NCBI GenBank assembly: GCA_947000775.1
Contig: CAMQGK010000637.1
Coordinates: forward strand, 13,433,501 to 13,497,500
Direction: 5' to 3'
Length of the DNA: 64,000 nt
From: Pterois miles
Lineage: Eukaryota > Chordata > Actinopteri > Perciformes > Scorpaenidae
The position numbers and the translations under genes are program-made. This document shows positions 39,601 through 51,600 of the stretch, one piece after another. The first letter of the stretch is position 1. Each line of letters starts with the position of its first letter. A model generated the notes under the pieces. It was not told the DNA's origin, ran no database searches, and saw only the letters and a list, made by a program, of their open reading frames with translations.

Positions 39601-42600
39601 ACAATTTATTTACACAAAAATCTGCTGTGGACCCAATGGCACACAATTATCATTAATTAGCTTTATCAACTTATGTTCCTCTAAAAAATTAAAATGATTT
39701 TAAACTTAGATTTCTACGGTATTGTATGTGTTGAACAAGAAAGGCTAGCAGATTAGCTTGTAGACATATTGTTGTCTAACAATTTGTGTTGACAGATCTG
39801 AGAAGCACATGCCATCCAGGACAGTTTCAGTGTCCAGACCACCGCTGCATAGACCCCAACTACGTCTGCGATGGAGACAGGGACTGTGTGGACGGGGCGG
39901 ATGAGCAGGGATGCAGTGAGTATCTCACTGAATTTCAGTTTTGGCTGGATATACTCATAATTGCTGGCCTCATCTGGTGCTTGCTTATAACAAATCAAGT
40001 CTTTTTTCAAATGCGTGATAAAATCTAATTTAATTCTGCTGGTATTCATAAAACTAATGAAACTAGGCAAATCAGCTCTATTAGCATCAGGTCTCATGAC
40101 CATGTAGACATTCCTCCAACCTAATAACTTATAAACTTACGTCAACCCCAGCTTCTCCCTTTGAGATGCTGTGAATTTGGGGTTTATTGGCCATCTCCCA
40201 ATAAATAATTTTATTTGAAATTTTAAATTTATTTGTTCAGTCAATCAAGCATTCATTCAGCAACTGTTTGTGCCAGATAAACATGCTCACGAAGTTGAGA
40301 GGTCAATTGAATGCTCTGTAAATTTCAACAAGCATTTCCTAAGCCTCTTAGTTTATTGATCTCATTACTTGAGTTGCACAACAACTGAGCTCAGCATGCA
40401 TACAAAACTGCAGAAATATTGGATGTCAGGTTTAACATACTCAACTGGATTTTTCAGTCTACAACTGCACTGTGAATGAGTTCAAGTGCTCCAGTGGTCA
40501 CCAGTGTATCAACTCCTACTACCGATGTGATGGAGTCTTTGATTGCAGTGATCGCTCAGATGAACAAGGCTGTCGTAAGTATTTAATTAGTGCCTTTGTA
40601 AATAATTATGTACAAGGTCTATTATATTAAGATTGATGGTGTTTCCTAATGTATCTCTGCAGCTACAAGGCCTCCAGGGATGTGTCACCATGAGAGTGAG
40701 TTCCAGTGTCAGTCAGATGGCAGCTGTGTGCCATCCACCTGGGAGTGTGACGGTCACCCAGACTGTGAGGATGGCAGCGACGAACACCATGCCTGCCCAC
40801 CTCGCACCTGCCCCTCCACACTCTTCCGCTGTGACAATGGAAACTGCGTGCTACGTAGCTGGCTCTGTGATGGGGACAACGACTGCAGGGACATGAGCGA
40901 TGAAAGAGACTGTCCCACGCCGCCTTTCCGATGTCCGAGCTGGCAGTGGCAGTGCCCAGGCCACAGTTTGTGCATCAACCTCACCACAGTGTGTGACAAC
41001 ACTCCCGACTGCCCCAACGGCGCTGACGAGTCTCCTCTCTGCAGTAAGTCTGCTTTCTTTGACAGACTGGAATATGTTCTTTGTCTCTCAGAAATACTTT
41101 ATGAAGTCTGCTGGCTTCCTCAAATTCAATTCAATTTTCACATGACTCGACAAATAGGATCAAACACTCCACTGATTTAGTTTAATTTGATGTTTTCTTC
41201 TAGTATTCTGTAAACAATTGCTTCATCCCACAGAAATTTTGTGTCGGCTGTTATTTGTTTGTCTGTTTAGATTCTTGTTGTTAAAATCATGCATGTCTGT
41301 GATTTGACCTGTATTAACCTGAAAATGATCTGTGATCTTCCTTTCTTGCCTTTCTTGCTACTTTCAGACGAGCCTTTGCCAGGTAGGAACAAACTCTCAA
41401 TCACTGGTAGAAATGCTGCAAGTAGTCTTGATTCATTTTCAACAAACACAGTGTCTTTACTAACTATTTTGATGTTTGTAGATTTGTGTCAAACATAATC
41501 AAAGAGAATAGTTATTGTTAGTAGACTGTGTGTGGTAAATATAACAATAATTTTCTGCAAATATGCATAAAAATAGTTCTGGCTTACTGAAGTAACTACA
41601 CTACACTTACTGAAGTAGGTAGTGCTTTGTTGTTTATTAATTATAATTAGAACATGTATGTAATTGCATAATTTGGTAGTTTTTGTTGATGAAATATCGT
41701 TAACTTGGTTTAATTTCCAGAGGTGTGGACTCCGGTCACATGACTTGGACATGAGTTAGACCTGAGTCACAAATTTGATGACTTTAGACTCAACTTGACA
41801 AAATAAATAAAAAAGATTTGACTTGGACTTTAACACCAAATAAAAAGTAGCCTATGTTATTTAAGTTTGTCACGAAGAAGATCAAGTGCCTGGTACCAGA
41901 GGTAACTCCAACAGTGTTGGAGAAGTTGGGTTTATTATTTACTTTTTGATTTTTTGATTTGTTTGGGAAGTGGATTTACTCACGGGGGAGAAAAAAATAA
42001 CTGAACGAACTTGTCAAATTAATTTCTATCTTTTGTTGTTTATTGCTGAATCCAGGAAAAGTGGTGTTTTTTTGTTGAACTCTTGAGTTTATTTTTGGTG
42101 AATATTATTGGGACTAGCTTTTGATCTTACACTTACTTCCTCAGATCCATTGTTTGAACCAATCCAACAGCATCCAATCAAGTTGATGGAGAAAGCCATG
42201 AAGAACTAACGTTATGTTACTGAGCACCAGTTGGTGTTGATAGTTACTCAGCTGTTAAAATGACTCTACATTTGATGAAGAACACATTACGACTTGTTTA
42301 GGACTTGAAACTCAAAGTTTAGGACCAGGAAATTGACTTTAAACTTGTCAGTCTTAACTTGAGACTTTCCTGTGACTTGCAAACCAATCACTTGGTCCCA
42401 CCTCTGCTAATTTCCATTTTTGGGTTCTAAATATTTTTTTTTCTGCTTTCAACTTAGATCAGGAGAGCTGTTCTGACAACAATGCTGGCTGCACCCACGG
42501 CTGTATCCAAGGGCCGTTCGGAGCGCAGTGCACATGCCCTGTGGGCTATCAACTGAGCAACGACTCTAAAACCTGTGAGGATGTAGATGAGTGTAATCCC

Positions 42601-45600
42601 CCCGGACTATGCAGCCAGCACTGCTTTAATGAGAGAGGCTCTTTCCGCTGCCACTGCCAGGATGGTTACACTCTCGAAGCGGACCAGCGGACCTGCAAGG
42701 CCTCAGGTGAGGAGGGATGTGGCTTAAACCTTCTGTGCATGGAACATATTGCTCCCCTGGTATTTGTAAATAACAAGCTATAATTTCATAATGCAGTAAA
42801 ATAGGAAATAGGCCAATTATCAGTCCTATAGTGACATGATTGTTGATGTTTTCTCTGCTGTGGTGCATGTGCAGGAATGGGATGTGATAAAGGGGGAGCT
42901 TGGCCTCCAGACTGCAAGACTGACACACACCGTCTTTCTTCTCCCATGTCTCTCCATGCTGCTCTGATTTCCATAGATAAGACAAATAACATATATGTCA
43001 CTCACTGGCTATCACTGGTGTAATTAGGACATAATCACCAACAAAGGGCTGTTTATGGGGAGCGTGCCTGACATGAGCTCCTCTTCCACACGGATAACCT
43101 GCTGAAAGACTTTGCAATACAATAGGTCATTATTTGGGACAAAAGTGCATTCCCAGAGGATCGCCATTTGAGTCGGGTCTATTTAACAGGCCAGTCTTAT
43201 AGTTGTGGTTGACATGCAAAAGCTGATAAGTGCCCTTATTAGCATGACAATGGACATGAAAAATAGGTAACAGAGATTTGATGTCTGTTTGCAGATTCTC
43301 GTCAGGCGTTTCTGCTAGTGGCCAGTCGAAATCAGATTGTGCAGGATGACATAACCGCCCAGCCCAACGTGGTGCGCTCACTGGTTCGAGATGGACGCAA
43401 CATCGTGGCTCTAGATTTCGACTCGGTTGCCGACCGTGTGTACTGGTCTGACACGAGCCAGGACAGAATCTGGAGCGCTAACAAAAATGGCAGTGACAGA
43501 ACTGTGGTGAGTTGTTCCTTCTTGACACCACAGACATATAGCTCTAAAATATTTTGTGTTTATTCCCAGCTTTAATTTAATTGTTTCATCAGTAAACATA
43601 GTTTGCAAAACTAAGAATGAGTCTCTTGTGGACAGATATTTGACAGTGGAGTGACTGTAACAGAGAGCCTTGCTGTGGACTGGGTGGGCAGGAACCTGTA
43701 CTGGACCGACTACGTCTTGGAGACTATTGAAGTGTCTAAACTAGACGGCACCCACCGCACTGTATTAGTCAGTGAAAATGTCACCAACCCCCGAGGTCTG
43801 GTGCTGGACCCAAGGGACAGGTCAGTGACTTACTGTGATCAGAAACTAGTTTGTTTTAAATCTGTCTTGAAATTTTCATTATTAAAGCAGTTGGCGTTAA
43901 AAGACGTTTGTTTTGCAGCGCTCACTTGATGTTCTGGACCGACTGGGGGAGGAACCCTCGCATTGAGAGGGCCAGCATGGATGGGAAACTGAGGACTGTT
44001 ATCATAAGCAACAAGCTGTACTGGCCCAATGGTCTAACCATAGACTATCCAAACAATTTGTTGTACTTTGCTGATGCCTACTTGGATTTCATTGACTACT
44101 GTGACTACAACGGCAACAACAGGAAGCAAGTCCTGGCCAGTGATCTGGTGAGTGTGTGAGAAAGAAGACACATTTTCTGAATCATCTGTAGAGATCTGAC
44201 TCATGTTGATAATCTAAAAGTGAACAGAGCAATTTCCATTTGAATAGCATGTGTAAGACACACTTTTTTTTCTTTTGCTACTCTCTGTGTAAAGGTACTG
44301 CAACATCCCCACGCAATTACCATTTTTGAGGATTTTGTGTATTGGACCGACAGATACATCAACCGTGTGATGCGAGCCCATAAGTGGCACGGGGAGAACC
44401 AGACAGTGATGCTTTTCAACCTCCCTCAGCCCATGGGTCTGGTGGCAGTGCACCCAGCCAGGCAGCCGGCAGGTATGGCAAAGCTATTCTATGTCAACAA
44501 TCTCTGTTGCATCAGTATTCGCTGAATTAGGCTCCTGAATTGGTTTGGTTGTTCTTGTATATTGATAATGATGCCAATATGCAGCAGGTTCTCTGATTTG
44601 TGAATTCAGAATAATCCTAGAAAACGGGAAGATTACTATGTTGACTCTTTGTGCATGTGTGTTTGTGTGTGCATGTGTGTTTTAGGTGAAAATCACTGCT
44701 TGAGGAGTCCCTGTAGTCACATCTGCCTGCTCTCCGCTGTGGGACCCAGGCACTACTCCTGTGCCTGCCCCTCAGGCTGGACACTGGCAGCAGACCAAAT
44801 CACCTGCACCAGAGGTATGCATCCTGCCAAATAGAGGAAAACACTCATCACTCAGTTTGATGAAAAAGGAAGTTGGGTCAGATGCAGTTGATAAGTTGAC
44901 GTACTCATTAGGTATTCATCTTAGCTGAGGTTACAGTCCTAAAAGAGCAAACCGGTCACTGTGGAAATGGTGCGTGCTTTATTTGGAGCCATCTCAATGT
45001 TGGTAAGAGGAGAAATTCATAATATAGATCGATCCAGGTCCTTGTCAACAGTCTCCCATTTAGATTCTCTTGTAAACTGCTCTTCCAGTCATAAATATTA
45101 AGAATCATACAGGCATGTCTTTCAAGGTCTTAAGTAGACAAGGGACCTTTAATTCAAAGTCCAAGAAGTCCCCCTCAGGTCAACAGCTTAACTCATCTCA
45201 GGTTTCAGCCCATTCAAGCCAAGCAGAACACAGTCTGCCCCTGAGGCCAACGATTATCCAAGAATGAAAATGCCCCACAACCATTCATCGATTCTAATCT
45301 CTGATGACAAAGCAAATCAGATTGTGCAAACAACTTTCACCAGTCAATCCTCTTGATAAAAAGGCCTGTTAGCCATTTTGCACCAGGTATCATACACTGA
45401 AAGCAACTATTAGTTTTAGATTACCGTGGGCTAAATCCATATCCAGGAAACATGATTTTCTAGCTCGGTTTGGACTTTGTTACGTAATTTTTAAGTACTA
45501 CGAAGTCACAGCCATGAGGAAAACTCTAAGGTTTTCTAAGGTAGGAGTGATCACAAATTAGAAGTCACAATGACATAGCTTTTGTTTATTGTTATATGTA

Positions 45601-48600
45601 GGAGGAGCAGTTTGTACTAGTCTTCTTAGTCACTGCTTATTCACGGCTTTTATTGTTTCTACTTGTAGTTGAAGATCCTTTCCTGGTGGTCGTGAGAGAC
45701 AGCATCATCTATGGCATCTCCTTGAATGCAGATGAAAAGAGTAATGATGCTATGGTGCCTATTGCTGGGCTTCAGAACGGCTATGATGTTGACTTTGATG
45801 ACAATGAACAGACCATCTACTGGGTGGAGCACCCGGTGAGTCAGAAAATACTTCTACTACTACAGAAAGTTGTCTTTGCTTTGCATCTGCAACATTTTAC
45901 TTTTTCAAAAGGGGTACATTAAACCACAACATATCACATCTAGACAGGACACATTAAAAGAACATTTACGTAAAAACACATTAGCAGTTACATTAAAAGG
46001 AGCACCAGGTACTCGATGGTGAGGACTGAATCAAGGTTAAATAGACAATAGACATAGACTGGCCTTGCTAATACTTTATGGCAAAAGGGTCAAATTACTT
46101 TTTAAAAATGTTTTCTTTGCACAGGGGACTCTCTTTGCCTGTGGTCAATGTCATGTCACAGTTCAATTCTTAATTGTCCTTTAGAGACAATTTTGAGATT
46201 AGGGTTAACAGTAAAAATACACAATAAAAACTCAATTAAAACACGCTGGGAGAGTATAACAAAGATTCACTCGACACATCTAGGAGTGACTGGGATGAAT
46301 CTGTCTTCCTTTGTCCACCAGGGTGAGATCCACAGGGTGAAGTCAGACGGTACTAACAGGACAGAGTTCGCCCCTGCTGCCATCCTTGGCTCCCCTGTCG
46401 GCCTGGCTTTGGACTGGATAACAGAGAATCTGTACTACACCAACCCAGCTACACAGTCTATTGAGGTAAGACAAATAATACCACAACATGTTGTTGTTTC
46501 TTCACTATTACCGACTTGAGCTTTAACTAAGATGAATATTGTTTGTGGTAACACATGTAACAGGAAAACAGAAGATAGGTGTGCGTAAGGGCAGTGTCTC
46601 AATATGATAATTGCACCTGTTTATATTTGTGCTCGACCAGGTCTTGAAGTTGAGAGGGGAGGTACAATACAGGAAAACTCTAATCACAAATAACGGCTCT
46701 CCAACTGGTGCTGGCAGTCCTGTTGGCATCGCAGTGGACCCAGCACGTGGGTAAGCCCCATTTAACACAGTCCTGGCACGGCCACTCATCGCCAAAGCTA
46801 CTGAGCTCTAACAGCCTCTTTGTCGCCATCTGCTCTGTCTCAGGAGAGAGCTCAAACCAGTGTTAACACCACACTGCACACTCAACCACAGAAATGCACG
46901 ATAAAGTACAATCAAGAAACAATAAAGACATTTCTAAGCTGTGTCTTCTCACTTTATTATGAAAACATTGCAACTCTGGTTTTGTAATATGACCAAAATC
47001 AAGGTTACAAGAATTTCATACTTCAACTCAGCTATGACCTGGTCCTCTGTGGGTTGAAGTCATTTTGTATTTTAATGGGAGACACTTTGTTTGTTTGTGT
47101 CTGTAGATTTCTCCTAAATTCTCCAAAAGTTAGCATTAGATAACGAACCATTTGTATAGTTAAATGTAACATTTCAGAAAACTTGTAATACAAAAAAAAT
47201 TGTTTTTAGGTAAGTAATCAATACATTATTTACAATACATAGTCTCAAAATGAGGTCTCTCATTTCTGGCTCAGAGTTTCTTTTACTGTGAGCCAGAAAT
47301 TTCTACTTCAGTAGCACTTACCTCCACCAGACATCCAGTTTCTTTCCTGTCTATTCTGAAGGTTTTTGCAGGGGGCTGTTCTGGCAAAAAAATTGAATCA
47401 AAGGCAACTGGACTTAGATTTGTCTCTGAAGACGTTTCGCCCCTTATCCAAGTGGCTTCATCAGTTCGAACGCTACAGATTTGGACTTAGACTAGTCCCC
47501 ACTAGACTAGTCCCCACTAGACTAGTGGGGACTAGTCTAAGTCCAAATCTAAGTCCAGTTGCCTTCGATTCAATTTTTTGCCAGAATGAATATGACCTGG
47601 ATGAATAAGAACATTCACAGACTCACAGGGGGCTGTTGTTCATTTACAACCCATAGCCTGATTTATAGAATTTTTTATTCCTAAAAACACAGCAAAACAT
47701 GATTTTTTTAATAGATGTTGACAGTATTTTCTGATTTATGGAGTGATAAAAAGAGATATCAAAACTCCCCCAGTAAAAACCTTTGACTCTAATATGTCAA
47801 CAAAATAAAATAAGAATTCTGAATTTGGCTTCATCCAAAGTTCAGATTTCTGTTGTGGAAATGATTGCCAATTAGCACACATTTCAATTCATAAATGGCA
47901 AATCAATAATGCCTCATTTGCACACATTTTCATAAAACTTGTAATACAAAATATAATTGTCTCACTGTAAGTAATCAACTAGAGAAATGTCATGATGATT
48001 TCTGGTTGTTAATGTTATTACTCTATTCAGCCTCCTTTCATTTACTAAATGCAAGGCTGAAATGGCCTGAAATATTCATATTTTGAAGATTAAATGTTTT
48101 CACCCAACAGCAACATTGTGTGTCTTTGTGGTTTGACTGTAAAATGTACAGGTTATGAAAAAAGTAGTAAACATAGAGATCCATGTCTAAATTGTAGATG
48201 TCTGAGACACAAACCCCTAATTTCCATGCTTGCATGTCTTCTAAGCAAACTGTACTGGACAGACCAGGGAACAGAGAGCGGCATCCCCGCCAAGGTGGCG
48301 TCTGCAGACATGGATGGCTTAAACCCTGTCACCTTGTTCACCAATAACCTCGATCACATCGAATTCCTCACTGTGGACATCCAAGAAAACAAGCTGTACT
48401 GGGCCGTTACAAGCACCGGCATGGTGGGTCGCCACTGTCTTAGCTTGGTCATTCTACAAGGTTCTCACAAACAACTTTATGTAAATCTTGGTAATTGTAC
48501 AAAATTTACGTTTGACTGACGTGTGATCTCCACAGATTGAGCGTGGAGATCCAGATGGCAGTAACCGCATCACCATAGTGACGGGCCTGTCTCACCCCTG

Positions 48601-51600
48601 GGGTGTGGCTGTCTATCAAAACTACCTCTACTTCACTGACCGCAACTTTGAGGTCATAGAGCGTGTGGACAAGTCCACGGGTGCCAACAGGGTTGTGCTG
48701 CGAGACAACGTCTCTGGTCTCAGAGTCCTGAAAGTGCATTATCGAGACAGTGAGTGACACAAGGAAACATCATCATTCTCAATCACTGCTGTCTTTTCTT
48801 TTGTTTATTATGCTGTTTTCTCTCCACACACTCAGCCTCTGCAGGTACATCCAATGGCTGCACCAACAATATGGGAGTGTGTGAGCAGCTCTGCCTGCCT
48901 CGGACGCAGGGTCTGTTTACCTGTGCGTGTGCCACAGGTTTTAAACTTAACGCTGACAACAGGACCTGCGCTCCTTACCAGTCCTACGTCGTCATCTCCA
49001 CTCTGTCTGCAATCAAAGGCTTCAGTCTGGAAGGAGCCGACCACTCTGAGGCCATGGTGCCTGTGGCTGGGAGAGGTCAGTGATTCTCATAAATTACCTG
49101 CCACTGTATGCTGCATATGATATTTGAGATTAAAAACAAAAAGCTGATTAAACTGAAGTCTGGAAATAAAAATGGAATGATAAACTGACACAGTAAATGG
49201 CTGTCAAATGTTCATGATGTGGCTTTGGAGCAACAGTAATGGCCTCTAATGACTGGCTTATCCTCCTGCAGGCCGTAATGCTTTACACATCGATGTACAC
49301 ATGGCCTCTGGTTTCATCTACTGGTGCGACTTCAGCAGCACTGTGGCGTCACAAAACGGGGTCAGACGGATCAAACCAGATGGCTCAGGATTACACAGTG
49401 TAGTAACATCTGGAATAGGACGCAACGGGATACGAGGCATTGCTGTGGACTGGGCTGCAGGTATGTGCTGTTGTGCCAGCTCACAAATGAGTTTGTTTTG
49501 TTCAACCACATAATAAGCAGTGCACAATGAGTCTATAAACTCAACTGTTATTTTGGGAGCTTTGTTATACATCCATTCAGTGCCACCTCTAATTTTCACC
49601 AAAGTCATATATTTTTATCCATGTGAGGTACTTCCACAACACTTTACATGCAAGTAAAAGACGAATTGTTATGGTGGTCTCTATTCATGTTCACCACCAA
49701 TAAAGCATCTTACACCTACAGTATATTGTAGAATAAATAATAAACATTTATACTGTCTGTTGTGTATACAGTATAGTCTGCTAAAGTATATGATATTTAC
49801 ATGATTAAATCATTTTCATGTTTTTTTATTAATTCAACCACATTTAATATTGTCATTTTGTGCCTATATTCAATATTTTTTACCATGCTGACATATTTTG
49901 CATCTGCATCAACCTCATTTTACCACAGTGCTGAAGAATTTAATTTGATCTGAATAAATACGCTGCTCTTAATCTGCTGATGTAAGCCAGAAAACCAAAA
50001 GACGTTGGTTACTTGCTACATGACGCATGCCAGAGGTAGCAGATTGCCAGGTAGAGTCAACGTTTAAGAAGCTTTAGCATAATGCTGCACTCACAGAACG
50101 AGGAGATCAGTCACACACAGTTGACAGGACAGATGATTTAATCAGCTAGTTTAGGGAAAAAACAGAGACAGCTGCAGGCAGGACAATCTGTTTCCTTGTT
50201 ATTCATAATTGCATCACTATAACTGAAGGCATTATGGAAGATCTTTTGTGTTAAAGGGATAGTTTAGTTGTTTTGAAGTGGGGTTGTATGAAGTACATTT
50301 ACAGATGACCGTTAGCAAGCTCCCAGTTTCAAGAAACAGACAAAGGGACTTAGCAAGGCAATGTCCTGCTGTGGATGGGGATGGCAGAAAACACATTTTA
50401 GCCGCCTAAAACAAACGTTCACATCAAAATATTGATATCTATTTAAGTGTACGCTATATTTACGGTACAATATTTTCTGATGCCGAATTGAGCTGAAAGT
50501 GAAACGTATCTATACGTTTTTGTCATCTGAGCCTGCTAGCTTTGGTGAGAGTATAGATAAGTTTCACTTTGACTCCAGTTCAGAAGGAAACGGCTGTCTG
50601 ACGGCAAGATATGGTGATGAAAATATTCTAAAGATAATGTATGCTTAAAACGATATTGATTGTTTTAGAAAAAATATGTTTTTCTGCCGGCCAGTCCACA
50701 GCACTCTATTCCTTTCCTCCAGTGCTGGTACTCCTGTCTGTGTAATATATAATATTTAAGTAATACACTTACTATAGATAAGTATCTCATCCCCACTTCA
50801 AAATAACCAAACTATCCCTTTAATAATACAACCATAGTCAGATAGTAGCATTTTTGCTTTGATTGTGAACTATAATACTTACTCTTGTTTGTGACTGATG
50901 ACCTCATGCTCTCAGGACTTTGTACACTGGGTTTACTGGATTCTTTCCTCAGGAAACCTGTATTTCACCAACGCCTTCCTGACTGAGACATACGTGGAGG
51001 TGCTTCGCCTGAATACCACTTTCCGCAGGGTGCTGCTGAAGACCCAGGTGGACATGCCACGCCACATCGTGGTGGACCCCAGAAACAGATACTTGTTCTG
51101 GGCTGATTATGGTCAGAACCCAAAAATTGAGCGAGCGCGCTTGGACGGCACCAACCGCACAATTTTAGTGTCATCTGGGATTATTACTCCACGAGGTCTT
51201 GCTTTGGATTGGCAAACTGGCTACGTCTACTGGGTGGATGACTCCCTGGATATGATCGCCCGAGTCAACCCTCAAGGAGGGGAGACGGAGATAGTCAGGT
51301 ATGGCAGCCGCTACCCGACTCCGTATGGAATCACAGTGTTTGAGGGTAGCATCATTTGGGTGGACAGAAACCTCAAGAAGGTGTTCCAAGCGAGCAAACA
51401 GCCCGGCAACACAGAGCAGCCTGCCGTCATCAGAGACAACATCAACATGCTGAGGGACGTTACCATCTTTGACCAGCGCACCCAGCCCACCACTGCCCAG
51501 GAGCTGAACTACAACCCCTGCAGAGAGGCTAATGGAGGCTGCGCCCACTTCTGCTTTGCCCTCCCATCTTCTGGCACAGGTAACAAAAAATGCAGCTGTG

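Noticed and set aside
47366..47608. 80-codon open frame across the intron 34 hairpin
   Set aside because: The frame owes its length to the palindromic repeat; no start context or conservation is seen.
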